A DNA stretch of 64,000 nucleotides from Mycolicibacterium madagascariense (GTDB lineage: Bacteria > Actinomycetota > Actinomycetes > Mycobacteriales > Mycobacteriaceae), in contig NZ_AP022610.1 of the NCBI RefSeq assembly GCF_010729665.1, positions 3,224,001 through 3,288,000 on the forward strand, written 5' to 3'. Positions 41,089 to 49,776 of the stretch are shown here, piece by piece. How positions within the stretch are numbered: position 1 is the stretch's first letter; each line of letters opens with the position of its first letter. The notes under the pieces were generated by a model. The model did no database searches. It was not told where the DNA came from and saw nothing but the letters and a program-made list of their open reading frames with translations. The position numbers were made by a program, and so were the translations under genes.

Positions 41089-41733
41089 GTGGTCGACCCC
41101 TCGGGCCCGCCTCTGGCGAGCCTCCGCGAACGCAAGAAGGCGCAAACCCGGCGACTCCTCATCGATGCGGCCGTGGATCTCTGCCTCGTCCAGGGTTATG
41201 AGAACACGACCGTGGAGCAGATCTCGGCCGCCGTCGAGGTGTCCCCTCGCACGTTCAGCCGGTACTTCGCCTCCAAGGACGCGGTGTTCATCGCCGTCGT
41301 GGACGACCTCGCCGCGGAGATCACCGACGAGCTGAACGCGCAGCAGACCGGGTGCGGACCCCTGGAGGCGCTGCGGTCGGCGCACATGGCCGTGCTGGGG
41401 CGGGTGGCGCGCCGTCCGTTGGCCGGTCTGACTGCCGAGCGCATCATGCTGATCCTGCGCGTCATCTACTCGTCGGGCGCGCTGCGCCAGGCGGCCATCG
41501 AGTACCGCAGCCCGCCGGCCATGGCAGCGCTCGCCCGCCACATGGGCGTCGACGTCGACGACCGCCGTCTCGACCTGGCCGTCGCGCTCTTCTCGACGAC
41601 CATCGTCAGCGCCTGCCACGACGCCATCGCCGGTGACCCCGAGGCGACGTACGGGCCGGACTACGTCATGGAACGACTCGAGCAGGCGCTCAGCGACGTG
41701 GCTCGCTTCACCGCCGAACTCGACGTGCCCTAG
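41089..41733 (+). CDS. TetR-family regulator
   Basis: 214 aa. Helix-turn-helix in residues about 10-55 (RKKAQTRRLLIDAAVDLCLV, TVEQISAAVEVSPRTFSRYF). The C-terminal domain resembles the MftR/acyl-CoA-regulator class (TAERIMLILRVIYSSGALRQ). GTG 41089 has a -10 box 6 nt upstream and no ribosome site, so it is probably leaderless. Neighbours are unrelated in strand or far away; the likely target is itself plus unknown genes. Confidence 0.9.
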   Translation: MVDPSGPPLASLRERKKAQTRRLLIDAAVDLCLVQGYENTTVEQISAAVEVSPRTFSRYFASKDAVFIAVVDDLAAEITDELNAQQTGCGPLEALRSAHMAVLGRVARRPLAGLTAERIMLILRVIYSSGALRQAAIEYRSPPAMAALARHMGVDVDDRRLDLAVALFSTTIVSACHDAIAGDPEATYGPDYVMERLEQALSDVARFTAELDVP

Positions 41734-41740
41734 CGCCCAG

Positions 41741-41926
41741 CTATCTGCGCATCCGCGAGCCGTACGCGGCGACCGCGATGCCGACCACGGCGACGATGGG
41801 GCCGATCACCGACCACGTCGTGGTGTTCGACATCGGGCTTCCGCCGAGGACGCCGAACCCCTGCAACGCCCACAGCACGCCGAAGCACGCCACGACGACG
41901 CCGATACCCATCACGACTATGCGCAT
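41741..41926 (-). CDS. Small two-helix membrane protein
   Basis: 61 aa. Two hydrophobic helices (VVMGIGVVVACFGVLWALQG and WSVIGPIVAVVGIAVAAYG) are separated by a short Ser/Asn/Thr loop, with basic ends. Similar tiny proteins recur in mycobacteria; no function is known. It is convergent with the TetR gene, 7 nt between stops. Confidence 0.65.
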   Translation of the reverse strand: MRIVVMGIGVVVACFGVLWALQGFGVLGGSPMSNTTTWSVIGPIVAVVGIAVAAYGSRMRR

Positions 41927-42071
41927 GCGTCGAGGCTAGCCCCCTCGCCATCCCGGAGCTCGGGGCGTCTCGCAGCCCTCCGTCTCGGACGCTCGCGACG
42001 AGAACGGACGCGGGAGGGTCACCCCGTTCCCTGGGGCTCTACGGCGTCGCGGGGGCCTGACCGCCGCCGGG

Positions 42072-44414
42072 TCAGCGACCGAACCCGGCGTCGCGCAGTG
42101 CCTGGGCCATCGAACCGGACGCCGCACCGGTCTCGCGCCGGCCGGCCTCCTTGCCACGGTTCGACCGCGGCCGCTCGACGCGCCCCTTCGGCCTGGGCCC
42201 CTTGTCCCCGGCCGGCCCCTTGCGCTGCGGGGTGTCGTTCAGCCGCAGCGTCAGCCCGATGCGCTGGCGGTCCACGTCGACCTCGAGCACCTTGACCTTG
42301 ACCACCTGCCCGGACCGCACCACCTCGTGCGGGTCGGAGACGTAGCGGTCCGACATCGCCGAGACGTGCACCAGCCCGTCCTGATGGACGCCGACGTCGA
42401 CGAACGCACCGAAGGCCGCGACGTTCGTGACCACGCCCTCGAGCACCATGCCCACCTCGAGGTCGGCCACCTTCTCCACGCCCGTGGCGAACGTCGCCGT
42501 CGAGAACGCCGGACGCGGATCCCGGCCCGGCTTCGCCAACTCGGCCAGGATGTCGTTCACCGTCGGGACCCCGAACCTGTCGTCGGCGAAGTCGGCCGGT
42601 CGCATCGTCCGCAGCGTCTTCTCGTCGCCGATGAGTTCGGCCAGGCTGATGCCGGAACGGTCCAGGATGCGGCGCACGACGGGATAGGACTCGGGGTGCA
42701 CGCCCGACCGGTCGAGCGGATCGTCACCGTCGCGAATGCGCAGGAACCCGGCGCACTGCTCGAATGCCTTGGGCCCCAAGCGCGCAACGTCCAGCAGAGC
42801 CTTGCGGTTGCGGAAGGGACCCGTCGACTCGCGATGGGCGACGATGGCCTCGGCCAACGAGTCCGTCACGCCGGACACCCTGGCCAGCAGGGGTACCGAC
42901 GCGGTGTTGAGGTCCACGCCGACCGCGTTCACCGCATCCTCGACCACGGCATCGAGGCTGCGCGCCAACGTGCCCGGGGTGATGTCGTGCTGGTACTGCC
43001 CGACGCCGATCGACTTCGGCTCGATCTTGACCAGCTCGGCCAGCGGGTCCTGCAGACGCCGCGCGATCGACACCGCGCCGCGCAGCGTGACGTCCAGGCT
43101 CGGCAGCTCGTGCGCCGCATAGGCCGACGCCGAGTACACCGACGCTCCCGCCTCGCTGACCATCGCCTGCACGGGCGGCTTGGCCCCGGAGGCCGTGATG
43201 TCGGTGATGAGTTCCCTTGCCAGGGCTTCGGTTTCGCGCGAGGCGGTGCCGTTGCCGATGGCGATGAGCTCGACCCCGTGCCGCGCCACGAGCGCACCGA
43301 GGGTGGCCTTGGCCTCGTCCCAGCGCCGCTGGGGTTGGTGCGGGAAGATCGCGCACGTGTCCACCACCTTGCCGGTGGCGTCCACGACCGCGACCTTGAC
43401 GCCGGTCCGGAACCCGGGATCGAGCCCGAGGGTGGTGCGGGTGCCGGCGGGAGCCGCCAGCAGCAGGTCCTTGAGGTTCCTCGCGAACACCGCGACGGCG
43501 TCCTCCTCGGCGCGCTGCTTGAGCCGGATGCGTGCGTCCACCGCGGCCGAGATCATCAGCTTGACCCGCCACGCCAACTTCACGGTGGTCGACAGCCATG
43601 CCGTCGCCGCCGCGCCCGCGGTCAGGTCGACGCCCAGCGTCCTGGCCACCATCACGTGGTGGGCATCCTCGTCGCCACCGTCGAGGGTAAGGGTGAGCAC
43701 CTGCTCCTTCTCCCCCCGCATCACCGCCAGCACCCGGTGCGACGGCATCTTCTCCAGGGGTTCAGAGAATTCGAAGTAGTCTCGAAACTTCTGCGCCGCA
43801 GGCGTTTTCGCGATCTCGTCGGATGCAGGCGCGGTGCGCAGCGATCCGTCGGTCCAGAACTTGGCGCGGACGGCGCCGACGAGCTCGGCGTCCTCGGCGG
43901 CCCGCTCGATCAGGATGTGCCGGGCGCCCTCGAGTGCTGCGGCGGCATCGGCGACGTCCTCGCCGAGGAACTCGGCGGCCGCGTCCTCCGGAACCAGGGT
44001 CGGGTCGGCCAGCAGCCGGTCGGCCAGCGGCTCGAGACCGGCCTCGCGGGCAATCTGCGCCTTGGTGCGCCGCTTCGGTTTGTACGGCAGGTAGATGTCC
44101 TCGACCCTGGCCTTCGTGTCGGCGGCCGCCAGCGCCGCCCGCAACTCGTCGGTCAGCTTGCCCTGGTCCTGGATCGAGGCCAGCACCGCGGCGCGGCGCG
44201 CATCGAGTTCGCGCAGGTAACCCAGGCGTTCCTCGAGCGTGCGCAGCTGGCCGTCGTCGAGGCTGCCGGTCACCTCCTTGCGGTACCTCGCAATGAACGG
44301 CACCGTGGCGCCTTCGTCGAGGAGGCGCACGGTGGCGGCCACCTGAGCCTCGCGAACGGCGAGTTCCTCAGCAAGACGGGCGGTTACGGATTTGACGGCG
44401 GGGCTCGAAGTCAC
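42072..44414 (-). CDS. tex: Tex-family RNA-binding transcription accessory protein
   Basis: 780 aa. Domain order: N-terminal helical Tex domain (ATVPFIARYRKEVTGSLDD), YqgF/RNase-H-like domain (TTLGLDPGFRTGVKVAVVD), helix-hairpin-helix pair (LNTASVPLLARVSGVTDSLA), and an S1 domain at about 640-712 (GMVLEGVVTNVAAFGAFVDV). The C-terminus is basic and rich in Arg/Gly. The family binds nucleic acid and acts in transcription or RNA decay. The start is GTG 44414. Confidence 0.95.
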   Translation of the reverse strand: MTSSPAVKSVTARLAEELAVREAQVAATVRLLDEGATVPFIARYRKEVTGSLDDGQLRTLEERLGYLRELDARRAAVLASIQDQGKLTDELRAALAAADTKARVEDIYLPYKPKRRTKAQIAREAGLEPLADRLLADPTLVPEDAAAEFLGEDVADAAAALEGARHILIERAAEDAELVGAVRAKFWTDGSLRTAPASDEIAKTPAAQKFRDYFEFSEPLEKMPSHRVLAVMRGEKEQVLTLTLDGGDEDAHHVMVARTLGVDLTAGAAATAWLSTTVKLAWRVKLMISAAVDARIRLKQRAEEDAVAVFARNLKDLLLAAPAGTRTTLGLDPGFRTGVKVAVVDATGKVVDTCAIFPHQPQRRWDEAKATLGALVARHGVELIAIGNGTASRETEALARELITDITASGAKPPVQAMVSEAGASVYSASAYAAHELPSLDVTLRGAVSIARRLQDPLAELVKIEPKSIGVGQYQHDITPGTLARSLDAVVEDAVNAVGVDLNTASVPLLARVSGVTDSLAEAIVAHRESTGPFRNRKALLDVARLGPKAFEQCAGFLRIRDGDDPLDRSGVHPESYPVVRRILDRSGISLAELIGDEKTLRTMRPADFADDRFGVPTVNDILAELAKPGRDPRPAFSTATFATGVEKVADLEVGMVLEGVVTNVAAFGAFVDVGVHQDGLVHVSAMSDRYVSDPHEVVRSGQVVKVKVLEVDVDRQRIGLTLRLNDTPQRKGPAGDKGPRPKGRVERPRSNRGKEAGRRETGAASGSMAQALRDAGFGR

Positions 44415-44423
44415 GCCGAGACC

Positions 44424-45746
44424 CTACCCAATGGGTCCGACGGATCCGGTGCGCGTCGACCCCGTGGCGCACACCCGCGCGCCGAGGACCGCGACGAGGA
44501 AGCAGCCGAGGGCCGACCATCCCAGCGTGTCACTGAGCCCGTCGCGCGACATCAGCAGGATCGCGACCCCGGCCAGGCAGACCAGCGCGCCCGCGGCGAC
44601 GGACCTGGCGCCGGTCGCGCGGGCCGGCGAGTCCCACCACGGCAGCCGCCGGTGCTCCAGCGGGGACAGCGCCAGGAAGGCCAGGGCCATCACGACCACG
44701 AACACCGCCTCGCGCAGCAGGACCCGGCCCACGAACCCGGGAGCGTGCACGTCGAAGGCGTCGAAACCGAGGGCGTGCAGGGTGAACGTCGCCACCGCGA
44801 TCGCCGGGATGTGCCACAGGTACAGCGTCATGGCTCCCCGGTTGCCCAGCGCCACGGCGCGCCAGATCCGCGGCCGCGCGGCCCAGTGCCGGATCGGGCC
44901 CGCGGCCGCCACGAACGCACACGACGTCCACGTGCAGTGCAACGCGAGGAGCAGCGTCGGCGGCGACACGTTCGACAGCCGCTCTCGGCCGGTCACGACC
45001 AGGGACACCTCGTACGGCCCGGCGACCGCCAGTCCGAGCGCCGCGAGGAACGCCACGACGCCGGCCACGAGTGCGGCGCGCACCCCGATCGTCCGCCGGG
45101 CGTAAGCGACGCCGATCACCACCGGGATGAGCCAAACGATGAGGAAGTTGGCCGTGGCCGCCTCGGCGGTGCCGACGGCGATCCGGACCGCGTCCATCGC
45201 GGCCGCGGCCGCCAGTAACCCCACCACCAACAGGCCCGTCGCGCGTCCGGTGCGCAGCCTCATCAGGGCGGGCACGAATGCCAGCGTGACGAGGTAGACG
45301 CCGAGGAACCACAGCAGCGCAACGCATTCGCGGCCGAGGCCCGCCGCGGACGCCGCCCCCAGGATGAGCCGCGTCGCCAGCAACCCGACCACCCACGCCG
45401 CGAGATACCAGAAGACCGGACGGCACAGCCGCTGCGCGCGGACGAACAGCCAGGTGCCCCAGGCTCGGCCCGGCCGCCACCCGTACGCCGCCGCGGCGCC
45501 GCCCGCCAGGAAGAACAGCGGCATGACCTGGACCACCCACGTGACCGGGGCCAGTGCCGGTACCGCGCCGAGCAGGTTGCCGATCCGCAGCCCGCCGGCG
45601 TCGATCGTCGCCAGCAGCAGTGCGCAGTGCCCCAGCATCACCACGACCAGGGCGACGATCCTGACGACGTCGACGGCCCGATCGCGGCCGGGTGGGGCGT
45701 CCTCGGCGATCGTCGGCGCGTCGGACGAGGACTCGGGCAGGGCCAT
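44424..45746 (-). CDS. Acyltransferase-3-type membrane protein
   Basis: 440 aa with about ten to eleven transmembrane helices. RAVDVVRIVALVVVMLGHCA matches the catalytic His region of acyltransferase-3 (helix 1), and PLFFLAGGAAAAYGWRPGRA is the typical helix-2 Arg/Gly loop. Such proteins acylate sugars, lipids or proteins at the membrane. ATG 45746 is 9 nt before the end of the coding-like region; longer starts are possible but have no signal. It precedes Tex by 9 nt, so the two may be cotranscribed. Confidence 0.85.
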   Translation of the reverse strand: MALPESSSDAPTIAEDAPPGRDRAVDVVRIVALVVVMLGHCALLLATIDAGGLRIGNLLGAVPALAPVTWVVQVMPLFFLAGGAAAAYGWRPGRAWGTWLFVRAQRLCRPVFWYLAAWVVGLLATRLILGAASAAGLGRECVALLWFLGVYLVTLAFVPALMRLRTGRATGLLVVGLLAAAAAMDAVRIAVGTAEAATANFLIVWLIPVVIGVAYARRTIGVRAALVAGVVAFLAALGLAVAGPYEVSLVVTGRERLSNVSPPTLLLALHCTWTSCAFVAAAGPIRHWAARPRIWRAVALGNRGAMTLYLWHIPAIAVATFTLHALGFDAFDVHAPGFVGRVLLREAVFVVVMALAFLALSPLEHRRLPWWDSPARATGARSVAAGALVCLAGVAILLMSRDGLSDTLGWSALGCFLVAVLGARVCATGSTRTGSVGPIG

Positions 45747-45823
45747 CGCTCCAGCATGCCGCGCGGCGTCCCATGAGGGGATGGCGAGGACTGCGCGAGT
45801 TTGGGGTGTGGGGGGCCGTCGCC

Positions 45824-45829
45824 TACATT
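45824..45829 (+). promoter_or_regulatory. -10 box before the secreted repeat protein
   Basis: TACATT, 8 nt before ATG 45838, consistent with a leaderless or near-leaderless transcript. Confidence 0.45.
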
Positions 45830-45837
45830 GCAGGGCG

Positions 45838-46746
45838 ATGCGCTTCGCCTTCCCCGTCCTGGCCCTGTTCCTCGGCATCATGGCCTCGTCGCCGATTCCC
45901 GCCCACGCCACGCCGCCACCGGCGCCCGATCTGCGGGGTTACGCCGCCGTCCCGCCGGACGCCTTCGCGATGGGCAACGAGGCCTACTTCCAGACCCCCG
46001 ACGGTCTGCTGTGCGCGATCCTCCCGGACCGGGGCATGGCCGGATGCGATGGCCGCCTGCCCGCCACGGCCGATGGCGTCGACGAGATCGCCCTGACACC
46101 CGACCCCGCCACCCGCGGCCTGCGTGCCACCGGCGACCACGTCTTCGTCAAGTCGACCGGGGATGCGGCGCCGGTCTTGCGGGAGGGGCAGAAGATCGCG
46201 TTCGGTGACTTCGAATGTGCCGTAGGCGCAGGCGCTTTCACGGCCTGCACCAGGGGCACTCCCGCCGCACAGTGGATGGTGGTGTCCCCCGGCGGTACCC
46301 GCATCGGACCCGTCACCGCCGGCCTGCCACCCGGATTTCCCGACCCGAACGACTTCGTCGTGGGCGACGAGACCTACCTCGTCGGCCAGGGCGCCAAGAA
46401 TGCCTTCCCCGTGTTCACCGTCGACGGGGGCCTGACGTGTTCGATGATGGTCGCCAATGGCGGCGAGATCGGTTGTGATGGAAGGCTTCCCGGTGTCCGC
46501 ACCGGTGACGACGAAGTGTTCGCCCAGGTGCCGGGAACGGTCGGCACCCGGCGCGCCAACCCACCCCGGTTCACGACCCCCGCCTACCCGGGGCAGGTCC
46601 AGCGACTACCGGTCGGCCACCGCGTCGAGGCCACCGACGGCACCTGCATGGCGATCGAGGGCGGGGTCGCCTGCGTCGGCAGACTCGCCGGAGACGTGCG
46701 GGGATTTCAGGTGACGCGCACCGGCGTCCGCACCGTCGGCGGCTGA
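45838..46746 (+). CDS. Secreted protein with duplicated Cys-containing units
   Basis: 302 aa. Signal peptide 1-25 (FAFPVLALFLGIMASSPIPA, cleavage AHA-TP). The mature part repeats a unit of about 110 residues: LLCAILPDRGMAGCDGRLP near 60 and LTCSMMVANGGEIGCDGRLP near 205, with a weaker third copy ending MAIEGGVACVGRL. Each unit has a C-x12-C spacing and a Gly-Arg-Leu end, probably a disulfide-linked beta unit. The function is unknown. The last 176 nt overlap the antisense 3' end of the flavin monooxygenase frame. Confidence 0.82.
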   Translation: MRFAFPVLALFLGIMASSPIPAHATPPPAPDLRGYAAVPPDAFAMGNEAYFQTPDGLLCAILPDRGMAGCDGRLPATADGVDEIALTPDPATRGLRATGDHVFVKSTGDAAPVLREGQKIAFGDFECAVGAGAFTACTRGTPAAQWMVVSPGGTRIGPVTAGLPPGFPDPNDFVVGDETYLVGQGAKNAFPVFTVDGGLTCSMMVANGGEIGCDGRLPGVRTGDDEVFAQVPGTVGTRRANPPRFTTPAYPGQVQRLPVGHRVEATDGTCMAIEGGVACVGRLAGDVRGFQVTRTGVRTVGG

Positions 46747-47881
46747 CCCACCCGGTTGCTCCGTGGGCGGTGAACATCTCCACGAGGTCGTGGGGCGAGC
46801 CGGCACCGAACAGCATGTGCTGCAAGCGTTCCGCATCCGCGTAGGCAGTGGCGCTGCGCGCGAACAGCCCGCGTTCGTACGCGCCGAGTGCCGCCTCGAC
46901 GTCACCGGCGTGGGCGAGCAGTTCCCGGGCGAGTTCGGCACCGTCGAGCATCGCGAGGTTCGCGCCGTCGCCGGAGGGCGGCATCAGGTGCGCCGCGTCC
47001 CCGAGCAACGTCACTCCCGGCACCCGATCCCACCTGTGGCCGGTCGGCAGGGTGTGGATCATCCGCGGCACCGGTGCGGTGTCGGCGTCGGTGATCAGCG
47101 CGGTGAGTTCGCTTGCCCAGCCGACGAATTCGGCCGCGACGCGGTCGATGGCGCAGGCGGGGTCGGTGAAGTCGATCCCGGCGATCCAGTCCGTCGGCCG
47201 GTTCAGTGCGACGTAGGCGTGCAGGACGGCCCCCGCCTCCCGGTGGGCGAGTATCCCCTGACCCGGTGCGGGCGCCAACAGAGAGCCACCGCCCACCGCC
47301 GCGGCCGTCGCGGGGTGTCGCCGGTCCACGTCGTGCAGGTAGGTCTCGACGTAGGTCGTGCCGACGTAGGTGGGGGTCGCGTCGGACACCAGTGGACGGA
47401 TCTTCGACCACGCGCCGTCGGCGCCGACGAGGAGATCGGTGCTCACGGCCGACCCGTCGGCGAACGTCACGTCGTGCCTGCCGTCACCGAGGGGGGCGAC
47501 GCCGACGACCTTGCGGCCCCACTGGACGGTGCCGTCGGGTAGCGATTCGAGCAGGATCCTGCGCAGATCGCCGCGCAGCACCTCCGGCCGTCCGCCGGTG
47601 TTGTCGTCGGGGTCGTCCACCAGCAGCGTGCCGTGGCGGTCCAGTAGGCGCATCGCCTGTCCCCCCTCGTGAATGATGCCGAGGAACTCCTCGAACAATC
47701 CCGCCGCGCGCAGCGCCACCTGGCCATCCTCCTCGTGGATGTCGAGTTGACCGCCCTGTGCGCGGGCATCCGGCGCCGGGTCCGCCTCGTAGACCGTCGC
47801 CCGCACGCCGTGCACGTGCAGGACGCGGGCGAGGACGAGGCCGCCGACGCCCGCGCCGATGATGGTGATGGGTGCCGTCAT
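46571..47881 (-). CDS. FAD-dependent monooxygenase with an aberrant C-terminus
   Basis: 436 aa frame, PHBH/TetX-like flavoprotein monooxygenase. FAD motifs: TIIGAGVGGLVLARVLHVHG, then LLVGADGAWSKIRPLV and VTLLGDAAHLMPPSGDGANL. The family core ends near EMFTAHGATGWVS at about 46,760. After that, about 55 Arg/Pro-rich residues run antisense to the secreted protein gene without a stop, so the native stop has probably been lost. The enzyme core is intact. It is divergent from a TetR gene with two operators, which argues that it detoxifies or modifies the ligand sensed by that regulator. Confidence 0.88.
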   Translation of the reverse strand: MTAPITIIGAGVGGLVLARVLHVHGVRATVYEADPAPDARAQGGQLDIHEEDGQVALRAAGLFEEFLGIIHEGGQAMRLLDRHGTLLVDDPDDNTGGRPEVLRGDLRRILLESLPDGTVQWGRKVVGVAPLGDGRHDVTFADGSAVSTDLLVGADGAWSKIRPLVSDATPTYVGTTYVETYLHDVDRRHPATAAAVGGGSLLAPAPGQGILAHREAGAVLHAYVALNRPTDWIAGIDFTDPACAIDRVAAEFVGWASELTALITDADTAPVPRMIHTLPTGHRWDRVPGVTLLGDAAHLMPPSGDGANLAMLDGAELARELLAHAGDVEAALGAYERGLFARSATAYADAERLQHMLFGAGSPHDLVEMFTAHGATGWVSRRRCGRRCASPEIPARLRRVCRRRRPRPRSPCRCRRWPRRGGRPVVAGPAPGRRGS

Positions 47882-47897
47882 GGCCGTCCTCTCCGGT

Positions 47898-47912
47898 TGG
47901 AACGATGTTCCA
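47898..47912. promoter_or_regulatory. TetR operator 1 of the monooxygenase divergon
   Basis: TGGAACGATGTTCCA, perfect 6-bp arms TGGAAC/GTTCCA with a 3-nt centre. It lies 17 nt upstream of the monooxygenase ATG, so binding would block that promoter. Confidence 0.85.
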
Positions 47913-47920
47913 GAGCAGCT

Positions 47921-47935
47921 TGGAACAACGTTCCA
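47921..47935. promoter_or_regulatory. TetR operator 2 of the monooxygenase divergon
   Basis: TGGAACAACGTTCCA, the same arms with a different centre, 23 bp centre-to-centre from operator 1 and 19 nt before the TetR ATG. The repeat across a two-turn spacing suggests two dimers binding on the same face. Confidence 0.85.
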
Positions 47936-47954
47936 GCCGTGTCAAGATGGGGCC

Positions 47955-48662
47955 ATGACGTCGAGGAGCCCGCGAACTGGACGCCGCGCGGAGGCCTTGT
48001 CCAAGGCGCGGATCGTCGCCACCGTCGTCGAGATCCTCGACGCCGAGGGCGAGACCGCCCTGACGTTCCGCTCACTGGCGGCGCGCCTGGCGACCGGCGC
48101 GGGCGCGATCTACTGGCACGTTGCCAACAAGGAGGAGTTGCTGACCGCGGCCACCGACGACGTCGTCGCCGGCGTGATGGCGGGGGTTACCCTCGACGCC
48201 GGCCCCCGCGACGTCATCCGGGCCATCGCCCTGGGCACGTTCGATGCCATCGACGCGCACCCGTGGGTGGGCGCCCAGCTCGCCCGGTCACCGTGGCAGT
48301 ACGCGATGCTGCAGATCTTCGAAGGCCTTGGCGGACAGCTGCATCGGCTCGGCGTGCCCGAGGACGCGCAGTTCGCCGCCGGGTCCGCGCTGCTGAACTA
48401 CGTGCTCGGCGTGGCAGGCCAGAATGCGGCCAACGCGCGCCGCGTTCCACCCGACACCGACCGGGCAGCGTTCCTCGACGACGTGGCCGACGCATGGACG
48501 CGGCAGGATCCCGCGAAATACCCGTTCCTGCACCGGATCGCGGGGGAAATGCGCGACCACGACGATCGCGAACAATTCCTCGCCGGCATCGACCTCATCC
48601 TCGCCGGGATCGGCACCCTCGGTTCACCGGAACCGTCCCCCGACGGGCCCGCGGAACGTTAG
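47955..48662 (+). CDS. TetR-family regulator of the divergent monooxygenase
   Basis: 235 aa. Helix-turn-helix at about 18-62 (ARIVATVVEILDAEGETALT, FRSLAARLATGAGAIYWHVA) and a TetR_C-type ligand domain. The very close second palindrome implies autorepression. ATG 47955 follows GATGGGGCC, a weak ribosome site. Its stop overlaps the convergent L,D-transpeptidase stop by 4 nt (48659-48662). Confidence 0.92.
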   Translation: MTSRSPRTGRRAEALSKARIVATVVEILDAEGETALTFRSLAARLATGAGAIYWHVANKEELLTAATDDVVAGVMAGVTLDAGPRDVIRAIALGTFDAIDAHPWVGAQLARSPWQYAMLQIFEGLGGQLHRLGVPEDAQFAAGSALLNYVLGVAGQNAANARRVPPDTDRAAFLDDVADAWTRQDPAKYPFLHRIAGEMRDHDDREQFLAGIDLILAGIGTLGSPEPSPDGPAER

Positions 48663-49528
48663 ACCCACTGCTCCCACGGCACGCTCCAGTCGCCGTTCTG
48701 CCAGAGCTGCAGCGGCTTTCCGCCGCTGTTCTTCACCTCGACGATGTCGCCGGGGACCGAGAAGTCGTAGAACCAGGAGGCGTTGGCGCGGTTGAGGTTC
48801 AGGCAACCGTGGCTGGTGTCGGTGTGCCCCTGCGCCGAGACCGTGGCGTCCAGCTCGTGCAGGTACACGCCGTCGGTGCTGATGCGCACCGCGTAGGGGA
48901 TGCTCTCCTTGTACCCGAGGTGGGAGTTGATGGGCAGCCCGTAGGTCGACGAGTCCATGACCACGGGGTTGCTCTTGTCCATCACCGTGTAGATGCCGTT
49001 CTGCGTCCAGAAACTCAGCGTGGTGTTGCCGACCTTCTCGGTGCCGCCGCGACCCATGGACGTCGGCATGGTGCGCACCAGCGTCCCGCCGTCGTAGACG
49101 CTGACCTGATGGGTGGCGTCGTCGGCGATCGAGACGTGGGACGCGCCGATGGTGAAGGTCAGCGGCGGCTGGCCGGGCGGCGTCACGGTGACCACCGTCC
49201 CGGGGGCGTAGTACTGCTGCGGACGCCAGTGCGCGGTGGTGTCGTTCACCCAGTGCCAGGCGCCGGTCACCGGAGGCGTCGTCGTCACGTCGAGCTGCTG
49301 CTCGGCACTGCCGCGGTCACCGACGGGCGCGTCGAACTTCGCGACGACGACCATGCCGATGCCGTAGGTCGCGCCGTTCTGCAGCGGGGCGCCCGACGTA
49401 CCGGTCAGGTGCACGCCCGGCAGGCCGGGGTCGTCGGCGTGCGACACCCCCGCGGCACCGAGGAACGTCGTCGCCAGTACGGCGGCGACGGCACTCAGGA
49501 TCAGCGAGCTTCGGCGCGCTCCTGCCAT
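48659..49528 (-). CDS. L,D-transpeptidase with Ig-like domain
   Basis: 289 aa exported cell-wall enzyme making 3-3 cross-links in peptidoglycan. A signal peptide covers about 1-31 (SSLILSAVAAVLATTFLGAA, VSHADDP). It has one Ig-like domain (about 40-125, LDVTTTPPVTGAWHWVND) and a YkuD catalytic domain with HELDATVSAQGHTDTSHGCL (catalytic Cys) and NLNRANASWFYDF. The C-terminal WQNGDWSVPWEQWV may wrap the active site as in other mycobacterial Ldts. There is no lipobox, so it is secreted rather than a lipoprotein. Confidence 0.93.
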   Translation of the reverse strand: MAGARRSSLILSAVAAVLATTFLGAAGVSHADDPGLPGVHLTGTSGAPLQNGATYGIGMVVVAKFDAPVGDRGSAEQQLDVTTTPPVTGAWHWVNDTTAHWRPQQYYAPGTVVTVTPPGQPPLTFTIGASHVSIADDATHQVSVYDGGTLVRTMPTSMGRGGTEKVGNTTLSFWTQNGIYTVMDKSNPVVMDSSTYGLPINSHLGYKESIPYAVRISTDGVYLHELDATVSAQGHTDTSHGCLNLNRANASWFYDFSVPGDIVEVKNSGGKPLQLWQNGDWSVPWEQWV

Positions 49529-49776
49529 GGGTTCCTCATTTCGACGAGCAGAGATCAGCTGCCACATCGTAGGTCGAACTCGCTCGTGAAGTTGCTGGGA
49601 GCCGTCCGGCGGCGTTCGCCAGGCCCCCTCTGGCCGACGTCCGACGCCCACGTGACCCCCGCGGAGGCGCTCGGACCTGCGACGGATGCGCGCAGGACGA
49701 GGCGGGCTCTACCGTGGATGGCGGCCCGCCGCATCGTCGCTGCGGGCCGTCGTGACGAGAAGGGAACGCATACACC

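Noticed and set aside
41927..42071. Possible tRNA in the GC-rich gap before tex
   Set aside because: No cloverleaf or conserved T-arm sequence could be assembled on either strand.
42327..45218. A 963-codon plus-strand open frame
   Set aside because: Antisense to tex and the acyltransferase gene; composition is artefactual.
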